Assembly (NCBI GenBank): GCA_963667505.2
Contig: OY763490.2
Location: 2,728,001 to 2,792,000 of the forward strand
Source: Aldehydirespirator sp963667505
Lineage (GTDB): Bacteria; Actinomycetota; Acidimicrobiia; Acidimicrobiales; Aldehydirespiratoraceae
Direction: 5' to 3'
Length of the DNA stretch: 64,000 bases
The notes under the pieces were generated by a model. It did not search any database. It saw only the letters and a program-made list of their open reading frames with translations, and was not told where the DNA came from. Both the position numbers and the translations under genes were made by a program. Below, in pieces: positions 8,607 through 17,031 of the stretch. How positions within the stretch are numbered: the stretch's first letter is position 1; every line of letters begins with the position of its first letter.

Positions 8607-9541
8607 ACGACTGGGTCTTGATCCAATCCCTGGTGGTGGCAGTGTCGACGGGAACCCCGGTGGTTCTCGCCGGCAGCGGGGCGATCCTCACCCAGCGCAG
8701 CGGCGTCCTCGACCTCGGCGTCGAGGGCACGATGCTGATCGGCGCGGTGACGGGGTTCTGGGTGACGACCTCCACCGACAGTCCCGTCCTGGGCCTGGTG
8801 GTGGCGGTCCTCGCGGCGGCCGTATTCTCGATGATCCAGGGAGTGCTCGCGGTCTCGTTGAGAGCCAATCAGGTGGTGGTCGGAGTGGCCCTGGTCATTC
8901 TCGGATCCGGACTGTCAAGCTTCATCGGCAGCCAGGGCGATCCGCCGGTGGCGCGACGCTTCAGTGGAAGCATCTTCACGCCAGTGTTCCCCGAGTCAGT
9001 CCACGACTGGCCGGCGGTGGGCCCGCTCCTGCTGTCGCACGACCCGGTCGTGTACATGTCCTGGGCCTTCGTTGCCGTGGTCCAGTGGTACATCTTCCGC
9101 ACTAGGACCGGCATGCACCTGCGAGCGGTGGGCCACGACCCCGCCAGCGCCGACGCCGCCGGTGTCCGTGTCAGCGGCATGAGGTACCTGCATGTGGCTC
9201 TGGGGGGAGCGGCGGCCGGAGCCGGCGGGGGATATCTCACGCTGCGCCTGTTCTCGGACTGGTTCGATGACATGACGGCCGGCATGGGCTGGATCGCGGT
9301 CATACTCGTGATCCTCGCCAGCTGGCGCTCCCTGCGGCTGCTGGTGGCGGCCTACGCCTTCGGTGCCATCTCCAGCCTCGGGTTCACCCTGCAACTGCTG
9401 GGATGGAATATCCCGACCGAGCTGCTGGCGATCCTGCCGTTCCTGGTCGTGTACCTGGTCATGGTCTTCGTATCCGCGGCCGAGCGGCGGTCCCAGATGC
9501 CGGCGAGCTTGGCGGAGCCCTATTTCAGAGAGAGCCGATGA
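8603..9541 (+). CDS. Nup-type ABC permease subunit B (transporter 1)
   Basis: 312-aa membrane protein, the shorter partner of the BPD_transp_2 permease pair. The family signature LTQRSGVLDLGVEGTMLIGAV is near the N-terminus and VSLRANQVVVGVAL follows. It ends five bases before the ribosome-binding site-start region of the GcvT-like gene; AAGGAG for that gene overlaps the stop codon here, so transporter and demethylase genes are co-translated from one message. Confidence 0.92.
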   Translation: MNDWVLIQSLVVAVSTGTPVVLAGSGAILTQRSGVLDLGVEGTMLIGAVTGFWVTTSTDSPVLGLVVAVLAAAVFSMIQGVLAVSLRANQVVVGVALVILGSGLSSFIGSQGDPPVARRFSGSIFTPVFPESVHDWPAVGPLLLSHDPVVYMSWAFVAVVQWYIFRTRTGMHLRAVGHDPASADAAGVRVSGMRYLHVALGGAAAGAGGGYLTLRLFSDWFDDMTAGMGWIAVILVILASWRSLRLLVAAYAFGAISSLGFTLQLLGWNIPTELLAILPFLVVYLVMVFVSAAERRSQMPASLAEPYFRESR

Positions 9542-9551
9542 AGGAGCAATA

Positions 9552-10778
9552 GTGCCGACCACCGACCGAGAGCGGACGATCATGGGTACGGCGTTCTACC
9601 CGCGCACGTCGCTTCTCAACGAGCGCCAGAAGTGGAATGCGTGGGATCGCTACCACATCGTGGACGCCTACACCGACTGGCAGGAGGAGTTGAGGACGGT
9701 TCGGGAGCGGGCCTCGGCCCTCGACCAGTCGCCGCTGTCCAAGCACTACATAGCCGGTCCCGACGCCGTGAGGTTGGTGGACTACCTGATCACCCGGGAC
9801 GCCACCAGGATCGAAGTGGGCCAGATCTACTACACCCCCTGGTGCAACCAGGACGGGGCCGTGGTGGGCGACGGCCTGGTCGCCCGGGTCGCACCGGACA
9901 GGTTCCTGGTCTCGGCCGATCCGATGATGAACTGGATCAGGCACAACGCCGAGGGCTACGACGTCACCATCGAGGACGTCACCTTCGACTTCGGGCTGCT
10001 CGCGCTGCAGGGGCCCAAGTCGACCGAGGTCATCGAGGCGGCCACCGGGCAGAGTTGGTCCGACCTCCGTTTCTCGCGGCTTCGGACCACCACCATCGGT
10101 GGAGTGGAGGTCACCGTCTTCCGTCAGGGCTTCACCGGCGAGGTCGGCTACGAGTTCTTCGTGCCCGTCGCCGACGGCGCCGACGTCTGGGACGCGCTGT
10201 TCGACGCGGGAGAGCGGTTCGGCCTGGGCGCCGGCGGCCTGCACGCCGTCGATGTGGCCCGGATCGAGGCCGGAATGGTCATCGTGGGCGCCGACTACAC
10301 CCCGGTCGCCATGGACCGCCTCGGCGACCCGCTGCCCGTCTCGCCCGAGAACATGACCACGCCGTTCGAGTTGAATCTGCACCGCTTCGTGGACCTAGGC
10401 CAGCAGGCTGATTTCCTGGGCAAGGACGCCCTGCGGCGCGAACTCGAAGCTGGTCCCAAGCGCTCGATGGTAGGGATCGAGATCGACTGGCGCGACATCG
10501 TCGGCCTCTACCGGGACTCCGACATCCCGCCCGAGGTGACCCCCCAAGTCATCCGGTTCCCCCTCCCCATCTTCCGCGACGGATCCCGCATCGGAAGAGC
10601 CACCAGCGTGACCTGGTCGCCCACCGTCAACAAGATCATCGGGTTCGCCCATGTCGTGCCGACCCAAGCCGGGCCAGGCACGCCGGTCACGGTGGAATGG
10701 CGAGCCGGGCCCGTCGGTGGGGAGGTGGGCGCCACCCTGGTCGCCCTCCCCCACTACCGGCTGAAACGAGCCGGATAG
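9552..10778 (+). CDS. GcvT-family (aminomethyltransferase/DmdA-like) demethylase, set 1
   Basis: 408-aa folate-dependent methyltransferase-fold protein. The GcvT N-domain shows LSKHYIAGPDAVRLVDYLITRD, the tetrahydrofolate-site region CNQDGAVVGDGLV and FRQGFTGEVGYEFFVPVADG; a C-terminal barrel follows (to about residue 405). GTG 9552 is chosen because AAGGAG lies 5 bases upstream; ATG 9582 is the alternative. GcvT relatives move methyl or methylene groups from N- or S-methyl compounds to tetrahydrofolate. In this operon it could demethylate the imported compound or capture the one-carbon unit released by the oxygenase. It has a paralogue at 21190. The exact substrate is unknown. Confidence 0.85.
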   Translation: MPTTDRERTIMGTAFYPRTSLLNERQKWNAWDRYHIVDAYTDWQEELRTVRERASALDQSPLSKHYIAGPDAVRLVDYLITRDATRIEVGQIYYTPWCNQDGAVVGDGLVARVAPDRFLVSADPMMNWIRHNAEGYDVTIEDVTFDFGLLALQGPKSTEVIEAATGQSWSDLRFSRLRTTTIGGVEVTVFRQGFTGEVGYEFFVPVADGADVWDALFDAGERFGLGAGGLHAVDVARIEAGMVIVGADYTPVAMDRLGDPLPVSPENMTTPFELNLHRFVDLGQQADFLGKDALRRELEAGPKRSMVGIEIDWRDIVGLYRDSDIPPEVTPQVIRFPLPIFRDGSRIGRATSVTWSPTVNKIIGFAHVVPTQAGPGTPVTVEWRAGPVGGEVGATLVALPHYRLKRAG

Positions 10779-10849
10779 AGAGGCCCAATACGTCCGCCTG
10801 ACTCCCGCATGACACCGAAGCACACGGGCGTCCGGTCGAGAGGAGAGCC

Positions 10850-12247
10850 ATGGCATCTGAGAACAACCGACAGGCAGAGCCCACTCGATGCGACTTGCTG
10901 CTGACCGGCGGCACCGTGCTGACGCTCGGTGAGGACCAGCCCGTCATCGAATCTGGGTTCGTGGCCGTCGACGGCGACAGAATCGCCGGGGTTGGAGAGG
11001 GCCAGGAGGCGGGGTCGTTCCAGGCCGACCGGACGATCTCGTGCCAAGGGAAGGTGGTGATGCCCGGGCTGATCGACTGCCACAACCATCTCTACCAGTC
11101 GCTCGGACGGACTCTCGGAGAGTGCCTGACGGGGTGGGAGTGGCTCAGCCAGTTCATGTGGCCCTACTCCGCTGCGATCTCCCAACAGGAGACGGCCGCC
11201 TCCGTGTACCTGGGAGCTCTCGAAGCAGTCCTGGCCGGGACCACGACCGTGCTTGATCACCACTACGGCTGTGACGACTACGACACCACCGTGATGGTGG
11301 CCGGGATCCTCGAGGAGTTGGGGCTGAGAGGACGGATCGCTCGGGGAATGGCCGGAACCCAGACCGCGGTCTCCCAACAGCAGAAGCTGCCGGAGACTTC
11401 ATTCCAGCGTTCGGCCGATGAGGAGTTGGCCATCACGGAGGCTTGCATCCGCTCAAGGCCGAAGGGCTCGAAGATCGAGATCTGTCCCGGACCCATGAAC
11501 GCGGCCTACACCAACGTCGACCTGATAGCGGCCAGTGTCGAGCAGGCCCGTTCCCATGGGGTGGCGTGGCACACCCACCTCAGCGCGCCCCGCGACGACC
11601 CTGAAGTGTTCAAGCAGCAGCACGGCTCGCGCCCGGCCACATGGCTCCACCGCAACGGGCTGCTCGGTCCTGATGCGATCCTCGCCCACGCCACCTGGGT
11701 GGACGACGAGGAGATCGAGGCGCTCGGGGACACGCGCAGCGCGGTCGCTCACTGCCCGTTGTCGAACTTCTACATGCCGTACGGCGTCATGCCCCTGCAC
11801 AAGCTCGTCGGGGCCGGGGCGGCGGTGGGGCTGGGCAGCGACGGATCCTGCTGCGGGCACCGCCAGGACCTGTTCGAGAACATGAGGCTCATGGTGCTGA
11901 TGCATCGCCTTCACACCCTCGACCCCAAGGCGTCGCGCGCCGATGAGGCTCTGAGGGTGGCCACCCGGGGCGGGGCGGCCGTTCACGGCATCGAGGCCGG
12001 GGTGCTGGCCGAGGGGGCGTTGGCCGACATCGTGGTGGTCGACACGACCCGGCCGCACTTCGCACCGATGCACGACCCGGTTGCGGCCATTGTGTACACG
12101 GCCCGCGGCACCGACGTGGAGATGAACATCGTCGGGGGCGAGATCATCGTCGAAGGGGGACGGTCGACGCGGGTCGATCAGGATGCAGTCGTCTCCGAAG
12201 CGCGGGCGCGAGCCGGCGAGCTGGCCGAGAGGATCAATCCCCGCTAG
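10850..12247 (+). CDS. guanine/8-oxoguanine deaminase-like amidohydrolase
   Basis: 465-aa cytoplasmic metal-dependent hydrolase of the AtzA/TrzN/SsnA/8-oxoguanine-deaminase branch. Metal site: VMPGLIDCHNHLYQS (HxH, about residue 72), WHTHLSAP (H), LAHATW (H) and GLGSDGSC (D). A composite N/C-terminal beta-sandwich closes the fold (ALADIVVVDTTRPHF). The SD GAGAGGAG precedes ATG 10850. In a methylpurine pathway it would hydrolyse the 2-amino group of (7-methyl)guanine to (7-methyl)xanthine. Alternatives in the same branch are SAH/MTA or s-triazine deaminases; the family call is firm, the substrate inferred. Confidence 0.8.
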   Translation: MASENNRQAEPTRCDLLLTGGTVLTLGEDQPVIESGFVAVDGDRIAGVGEGQEAGSFQADRTISCQGKVVMPGLIDCHNHLYQSLGRTLGECLTGWEWLSQFMWPYSAAISQQETAASVYLGALEAVLAGTTTVLDHHYGCDDYDTTVMVAGILEELGLRGRIARGMAGTQTAVSQQQKLPETSFQRSADEELAITEACIRSRPKGSKIEICPGPMNAAYTNVDLIAASVEQARSHGVAWHTHLSAPRDDPEVFKQQHGSRPATWLHRNGLLGPDAILAHATWVDDEEIEALGDTRSAVAHCPLSNFYMPYGVMPLHKLVGAGAAVGLGSDGSCCGHRQDLFENMRLMVLMHRLHTLDPKASRADEALRVATRGGAAVHGIEAGVLAEGALADIVVVDTTRPHFAPMHDPVAAIVYTARGTDVEMNIVGGEIIVEGGRSTRVDQDAVVSEARARAGELAERINPR

Positions 12248-12307
12248 CAGGCGCGCCAGCGAACGGCCGCAACTCGCACCAGTCTCGGCTGGAGTCCTCG
12301 CCCCTCC

Positions 12308-12357
12308 GAAATTGATGGCGAAACGGCCGTTATAGAGCCACAACTCGCACCAATTTC
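12308..12357 (+). repeat. 50-bp terminal-inverted-repeat element, type A, copy 1
   Basis: Begins GAAATTGA and ends CCAATTTC, interior related to the five other type A copies (26192, 27383, 28456, 28529, 55420), all 50 bp and in the same orientation. This copy lies between two convergent genes; a shorter degenerate piece (12261-12289) precedes it. Confidence 0.75.
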
Positions 12358-12373
12358 GGAGGGCGGGGGGCGG

Positions 12374-13354
12374 CTAGCGGAGGGACTTCCAGAGGCGGCG
12401 GTAGGCGATGGAGAAGGCGTCGGTGGGCAGGGCCACCTCGCCGGTGCCGTCGAGGCTGAACGGCACTTCTCGGGGCTGCAGGGCCTCGCAGATGACCCTG
12501 TCCTCCTCGTTGACGGCGGCCTGGAAGTCCCGCCACGGCTCCAGGGGGTCGCCGCCCAGGTTGGTGCGGGCGCTCTGCTGGAACACCAGGCTCGACGCGG
12601 CCGACTCGGGCAACGCCGTCAGCTGGACGCACTCGATCTCGCCGTCGGGGTAGGTGATGGTGAGCATCGACGAGAACGGGAAAGTGAAGTCGTAGCGGTA
12701 GGCGGCCTCGACCTCCTCGACCGCGCCGTCGAGGGTGTTGCGGTACTGCTGGTACACCCCGACGTTCGAGGTGAACCCGGTCTCGGTGGCGGCGACCTCC
12801 TGGGGGGCGACTGGCCGGTCGCTGGGACCGAACGTGACCCGGTGGATGGTCGAGAAGTGGGCGATGTCGTTGAAGTTCTCGGCCACCCGGCTGGCCGAGG
12901 CCTGCCAGCGCACCGGGCCGATCTGGAAGGTCTGCACGTCGGGCCGGTCGTAGAACCCCCAGTCGGGCGGATCGGCGGCGGGCTCGTCCAGGCAGGCCCA
13001 GACCAGCCCGTGGCACTCGCGGGTACCGACGGTGTCGAGGGTCAGCCGCTTCGGCAGCCGGGCGTCGGGGCGGGAGGGGAAGCCGACGCACGTCCCGTCG
13101 GCCGCGTAGCGCAGACCGTGGTAGGGGCAGACCAGGCGGTCAGCGTCGTAGCTTCCCAGACTCAGCGGACTGCCGCGGTGCGGGCAGCGGTCCGAGGCCG
13201 CGCAGGCCCGTCCGCCGCTGCGGAACACCACCAGCGACTCGCCCAGCAGCACCACCCCGACCGGGCCGTCGTCGATGGCGTCGGAGCGGGCCACCGGATG
13301 CCAGTGCCTCCGCAGAACGTCGAGCTCGGCGGGCTCGATCACGCTGCTGCTCAC
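12374..13354 (-). CDS. complete Rieske non-heme iron oxygenase (NdmA/NdmB-like)
   Basis: 326-aa oxygenase alpha subunit. Rieske cluster C57-x-H59 ... C76-x2-H79 (CPHRGSPLS, CPYHG), then the catalytic domain with ENFNDIAHFSTIH (D-x2-H-x4-H around residues 160-172). In contrast to the two Rieske-less oxygenases of this window it has its own cluster. It starts with GTG 13354, whose GTGA overlaps the stop of a small junction ORF, and is last in the long minus-strand operon that begins with the second BMP transporter. No separate reductase lies beside it, so one of the NdmD-like proteins probably serves it. Expected role is oxidative N-demethylation at another ring nitrogen. Confidence 0.85.
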   Translation of the reverse strand: MSSSVIEPAELDVLRRHWHPVARSDAIDDGPVGVVLLGESLVVFRSGGRACAASDRCPHRGSPLSLGSYDADRLVCPYHGLRYAADGTCVGFPSRPDARLPKRLTLDTVGTRECHGLVWACLDEPAADPPDWGFYDRPDVQTFQIGPVRWQASASRVAENFNDIAHFSTIHRVTFGPSDRPVAPQEVAATETGFTSNVGVYQQYRNTLDGAVEEVEAAYRYDFTFPFSSMLTITYPDGEIECVQLTALPESAASSLVFQQSARTNLGGDPLEPWRDFQAAVNEEDRVICEALQPREVPFSLDGTGEVALPTDAFSIAYRRLWKSLR

Positions 13355-13375
13355 CGCTGGGCCGGACCGGCTTCG

Positions 13376-13486
13376 GCCGGATCGATGAAGGCTCCGCTCA
13401 TGGTGGAGCCCGGTCCCACACCAGCCGGATCGATGAGGGCTCCGCTCATGGTGGAGCCCGATCCCCTACCAGCCGGATCGATCACG
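13376..13486 (-). repeat. 48-bp tandem duplication at the ade/Rieske junction forming a mini-ORF
   Basis: Two full 48-bp units (13376-13423, 13424-13471) plus a 15-bp third start. On the minus strand each unit carries ATG AGC GGA GCC and ATC GAT CCG GC, a copy of the 5' end of the following Rieske gene (MSSSVIEPAE versus MSGAFIDPAE). A 32-codon ORF (13449-13351) runs through both units and ends in GTGA overlapping the Rieske start at 13354. The unit is a multiple of three. Confidence 0.75.
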
Positions 13487-13492
13487 GCGCGC

Positions 13493-15238
13493 TCAGGCCG
13501 AGGCCGGGCCGAGGATCGGGTCGAAGGTGTCCATGGCGGCCACGTCGACCGTGCCCACGTCAGTGATGGCGTAGTCGGGGATCGAGGTGATGGGCAGGAA
13601 GAACAGGTACATGAACGGCCAGTCGACCGCACAGCCCAGGGCCTTGGCCGCCCGGTCGAGGCGCTCCTCCTCGGCCAGCATGTCGGCTGGGTCGAGGTCG
13701 GACACGATCCCGCCGATGGGCAGGGGCAGGAACTCGACGACCTCGCCCCCGTCGACCACCACCTGGCCGCCGCCGTGGGTCGCGATGTGGTTGACAGCCG
13801 CGGCCATGTCGTGCGGCGACGCGCCGATCACCACGATGTTGTTGTCGTCGGGGGCGCTGGAGGTGGCCAGCGCGCCGGAGCGGATCCCGAACCCGGCTAC
13901 GAACGCGGTGGGGCGGTTCGAGTTCTTGCCGTAGCGCTCGACCACGCTCACCAGGGCCACGTCGTTGTCGATGTCGGGGGCCACCCGGCCCGCAGCGGCC
14001 TGCAGCACCACGTCGCGTCGCCTGCGCACGAAGATCTGCTCGGTCACCTCGATGGCCAGCACCTCCACTCCACCGTCGGACAGATCGGTGCGCACCGTGA
14101 AGTCGTCGGCGGTGGCGGCGGCCATGGGGAACGGGCCGGTGAGCAGGCTGTCGCGGCTCGGCGGCTCCAGATCGACGGCCATCTCGCCGTCGCGGGCCAC
14201 TACCTGCCCGTTGGCCATCACCATCGAGACCCGGAAGTCGCTGAGGTCCTCCACGAACAGAATGTCGGCGTAGCGGCCCGGCGAGATCGAGCCGACCATG
14301 TGGTCGACCCGGTAGGCCTCAGCGCCGTTGATGGTGGCCATCTGGACGGCCGTCATCGGATCGACGCCCGCGGTGACGGCCATGCGCACCATGTTGTCGA
14401 CGTGGCCGCGGTCGAGCACGTCGCTGGCCACCACGTCGTCGGTGCAGAAGCTCACCCGCCGGGCCGCGCCGGGGGCGTGCTCGGTCACCAGGCGGATGTT
14501 CTCGGTGAGGAAGTGGGCGAACGACGACTCCCGGATCACGACGTGCATGCCGTTGCGGAGCTTCTCGAGGCACTCGTCGGAGTCGTAGCTCTCGTGGTCG
14601 AGGCGGATGCCGCCGCAGGCGTAGGCGGTGAGGTCGGCGCCGGTGGCCATGGGCGCGCAGCCGAGCACCGGCAGCCGGTTCCCGCGGGCGATCTCCATGG
14701 CGGCCAGCACGTCGGGATCGCCGGTGGTCACGAACTCCCGGACCGTCTCCCACACGCCCACGCACTCCGGCCAGCGCTGGGCGGTCCGATGGTCGTCGGG
14801 GCCGAAGTAGTGGCCCACGGTGGAGGTGGGCAGGGTGTAGGGCGTCTTGCAAGGGGCGCCCCACAGCACCCGCAGCGGGGTGGCCTGCGACTCCCGCAGG
14901 AAGGCCTCGGCGCCCTCCAGGCCGGCCACCACCAGGATCTGGTCGAGGCCCGAGACCACGTTCGTGGTCCCCAGCGGCACCAGCATCTTGGCCGCGCCGG
15001 TGATCGACAGCTTCGAGCACTCGATGTGCTGGTGGCCGTCGAACAGCCCCGGCACGAGGTGGCGGCCTTCGGCGTCGACGACGGCGGTGTCGGGGCCGAC
15101 GTGGGCCGAGACGTCGCCCAGCGCGACCACGGTGTTGCCGTAGACGGCCACGTCGGCCGGGTAGATCTCGGCCGACACGACGTTGACGAGCCGCCCGCCC
15201 CGCACCACGGCGGTGCACCCGGGCCGCTCCCCGGCCAC
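13493..15238 (-). CDS. ade: adenine deaminase-family amidohydrolase
   Basis: 581-aa protein of the two-domain Ade family (adenine to hypoxanthine plus ammonia). Metal motifs: GLFDGHQHIECSKL (HxH near residue 68), a mid-chain FCTDDVVASDVLDRGHVD, then MATINGAEAYRVDHMVGSISPGRYADILFVED. The C-terminal Ade domain has LPIGGIVSDLDPADM. Typical Ade proteins have HVHIESS where this one has HQHIECS, a hint of altered specificity. The usable start is GTG 15238. The upstream ATG at 15263 is out of frame with it, although in the tandem copies upstream the equivalent ATG would be in frame, so the 5' end may have suffered small deletions. Operon partner of the second purine-type transporter. Confidence 0.83.
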   Translation of the reverse strand: MAGERPGCTAVVRGGRLVNVVSAEIYPADVAVYGNTVVALGDVSAHVGPDTAVVDAEGRHLVPGLFDGHQHIECSKLSITGAAKMLVPLGTTNVVSGLDQILVVAGLEGAEAFLRESQATPLRVLWGAPCKTPYTLPTSTVGHYFGPDDHRTAQRWPECVGVWETVREFVTTGDPDVLAAMEIARGNRLPVLGCAPMATGADLTAYACGGIRLDHESYDSDECLEKLRNGMHVVIRESSFAHFLTENIRLVTEHAPGAARRVSFCTDDVVASDVLDRGHVDNMVRMAVTAGVDPMTAVQMATINGAEAYRVDHMVGSISPGRYADILFVEDLSDFRVSMVMANGQVVARDGEMAVDLEPPSRDSLLTGPFPMAAATADDFTVRTDLSDGGVEVLAIEVTEQIFVRRRRDVVLQAAAGRVAPDIDNDVALVSVVERYGKNSNRPTAFVAGFGIRSGALATSSAPDDNNIVVIGASPHDMAAAVNHIATHGGGQVVVDGGEVVEFLPLPIGGIVSDLDPADMLAEEERLDRAAKALGCAVDWPFMYLFFLPITSIPDYAITDVGTVDVAAMDTFDPILGPASA

Positions 15239-15259
15239 CAGCTCGGCGGGGGCTGGCCG

Positions 15260-15351
15260 TCATCCGCCAGCCGCCACCAGCTCGGATATCGGGGGCTGGC
15301 CGGTCATCCGCCAGCCGCCACCAGCTCGGATATCGGGGGCTGGCCGGTCAT
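15260..15351 (-). repeat. 44-bp tandem duplication with two ATGA-coupled 15-codon mini-ORFs
   Basis: Between the regulator stop (15348) and ade, a 44-bp unit is present twice plus a shortened third copy. On the minus strand it encodes MTGQPPISELVAAGG twice (15351-15304 and 15307-15260). Each ATG overlaps the preceding stop as ATGA. The unit's 3' part repeats the regulator's own last codons (LVAAGG stop). Confidence 0.8.
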
Positions 15352-15911
15352 CCGCCAGCCGCCACCAGGATCACCCGGGCGGGCGACTCCGACGCCAGGC
15401 GCCAGCGGGTCTGGACCCACGCCGAATGGAACATGACGTCGCCGGCGTGAAGCGTCATTTGCGGGCGGTCCTTGAAGTCCACATGCAACGATCCCTCTAT
15501 CACATAGATGACCGTCTCGTCGGCCGACTCGAACCATTCGTCCACGTCGGGGCCGGGCTCGATCCGGAAGTCGCCCAGCTCGGTGATGCGGCGGCCGCCC
15601 CGGTAGGCGGTCCGGGCGGTGGTGGCGTTGGGCAGCTCGCTCACCGGCATCTGGTTCAGATCCGCGGCCCGCAGCACCTCCACCCGGGTGTCGGTCGAAG
15701 GCTCGGGCAGCAGATCCGACGGCTTCACGTCGAGGGCGGCGGCCAGGCGGTACAGCGTTGCGATCGCCACCGAGGTGTGCCCGGCCTCGAGCTGGCTCAG
15801 GAACGGCTGGCTCACGTCGGCCGCCGCGGCCAGCTTGCGGCCCGACAGCCCCCGCTCGACCCGCAGCGCCTTGACCTTGGCCCCGATCTCGAGCCCTAGA
15901 TCGTCGGTCAT
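15348..15911 (-). CDS. HTH_XRE-cupin transcriptional regulator, set 2
   Basis: 187-aa paralogue of the regulator at 3653-4225. HTH at residues about 8-65 (KLAAAADVSQPFLSQLEAG) and C-terminal cupin (IEGSLHVDFKDRPQMTLHAGDVMFHSAWVQTRWR). It lies inside the minus-strand operon after the transporter permeases, between two arrays of mini-ORFs. It probably autoregulates this operon through the palindrome at 21112-21130 and controls the oxygenase gene through 26134-26152. The ligand is likely the imported compound or a product. Confidence 0.9.
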   Translation of the reverse strand: MTDDLGLEIGAKVKALRVERGLSGRKLAAAADVSQPFLSQLEAGHTSVAIATLYRLAAALDVKPSDLLPEPSTDTRVEVLRAADLNQMPVSELPNATTARTAYRGGRRITELGDFRIEPGPDVDEWFESADETVIYVIEGSLHVDFKDRPQMTLHAGDVMFHSAWVQTRWRLASESPARVILVAAGG

Positions 15912-16084
15912 GGCGCTGCCCTCCGGATGTCAAGCGAGACGGTCATGGCGCTGCCCTCCGGATGTCAAGCGAGACGGTCATGGCGCTGCCCTCCGGATGT
16001 CAAGCGAGACGGTCATGGCGCTGCCCTCCGGATGTCAAGAGACGGTCATGGCGCTTCCCTCCGGATGTCAAGCGAGACGGTCAT
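15909..16084 (-). repeat. five tandem 33/35-bp units: chain of coupled mini-ORFs before the regulator
   Basis: On the minus strand, ATGs lie at 16084, 16049, 16016, 15981, 15946 and 15911; the last is the regulator start. Spacing is 35, 33, 35, 35, 35. A full unit encodes MTVSLDIRRxAP followed by TGA that overlaps the next ATG (ATGA), and carries a GGAGGG ribosome-binding site a few bases before that ATG. One 33-bp unit has lost two bases and stops after MTVS. The first ATG shares its A with the stop of the upstream permease (TGATG). Confidence 0.9.
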
Positions 16085-17031
16085 CACCGGGCCTCGCGGG
16101 AGTAGGGCTCGCCGAGGCTGGCAGGGGCACCCACCCGGCGGGCCCGCTCGGGGTTGGCCGACACGATCACCACCACCAGGAAGGTCACCACGAACGGGAT
16201 CATGCTCAAGAAGTCCGAGGGCACCTCGACCCCGGCGATCTGCAGGGTGAAGCCCAGAGTGCGCAGCGCGCCGAACACGTAGGAGGCCAGCAGGGCCAGC
16301 CACGGCCGCCATCCCGCCAGGATCACTAGCGCCACCGCGATCCAGCCCGCTCCCGCGGTCATGCCCGCCTGCCAGGTTCCCAGCACGGCCAGAGCCAGAT
16401 AGGCGCCGCCCACGCCGGCGCCGAAGCCGCCGATCAGGGTGAAGAGGTAGCGGATGCCGGTCACCGACAGTCCGGCCGCATCGGCCGCGGCCGGGTCCTC
16501 CCCCACTGCCCGCAGCGACAGTCCGGCGTTGGTGCGGTACAGGAAGTATCCGGCCGCGGCGACGATCAGCCACGACAGGTAGACCACCACGTCGTGGCCG
16601 AACAGGATCGGCCCCACCGCGGGCAGGTCCCGCAGGGCCACGGGCAGGATCGGATCGACCTTCACGCCGTTGAAGCTCTGGATCAGCGGATCGTCGCCGG
16701 TGCTGCCCCAGAACGACGACAGCCCGTTGCCGACGATCACCAAGGCCAGACCCGACACGATCTGGTTCACTCGCAGGGAGATGGCCAGCAGCGCATGGAC
16801 CGCGCTGAAGACCACCCCGGCCAGGCCGCCGGCCAGCAGCGCGATCGGCAGACTCCCGGTCTGGACCCCGGCCCAGAAGCCGGTCACGCCGCCGATCAGC
16901 ATCATCCCCTCCACGCCCAGGTTCATCACCCCGGAGCGCTCGGTCAGGATCTCCCCGAGCGCGGCGAACAGGATGGGCGTGCCCGCGGCGATGGCGCTGA
17001 CGATCGACAGGACGAGGACGGAGTCATTCAT
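16084..17031 (-). CDS. Nup-type ABC permease subunit B (transporter 2)
   Basis: 315-aa membrane protein of the BPD_transp_2 family, paralogous to 8603-9541: ILTERSGVMNLGVEGMMLIGGV near the N-terminus, ISLRVNQIVSGLAL, GIRYLFTLIGGFGAG, and a C-terminus ending SLGEPYSREAR like its paralogue's SLAEPYFRESR. The start overlaps the 3' end of permease A by 8 bases. Confidence 0.92.
   Translation of the reverse strand: MNDSVLVLSIVSAIAAGTPILFAALGEILTERSGVMNLGVEGMMLIGGVTGFWAGVQTGSLPIALLAGGLAGVVFSAVHALLAISLRVNQIVSGLALVIVGNGLSSFWGSTGDDPLIQSFNGVKVDPILPVALRDLPAVGPILFGHDVVVYLSWLIVAAAGYFLYRTNAGLSLRAVGEDPAAADAAGLSVTGIRYLFTLIGGFGAGVGGAYLALAVLGTWQAGMTAGAGWIAVALVILAGWRPWLALLASYVFGALRTLGFTLQIAGVEVPSDFLSMIPFVVTFLVVVIVSANPERARRVGAPASLGEPYSREAR

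Noticed and set aside
4660..9541. Ribose-type sugar importer
   Set aside because: The ATPase and permeases look RbsA/RbsC-like, but the binding protein is of the BMP/PnrA family and there are two dissimilar permeases, which is the Nup (nucleoside/purine) arrangement.
12842..15436. 864-codon open frame on the plus strand opposite ade and the Rieske gene
   Set aside because: It is an antisense shadow of high-GC genes on the minus strand; no motif, atypical composition (His/Arg/Gly-rich), and the minus-strand genes have clear family signatures.
15909..16084. CRISPR-like array of 35-bp repeats
   Set aside because: Units are contiguous with no spacers, contain start codons and ribosome-binding sites, and have no cas genes nearby.
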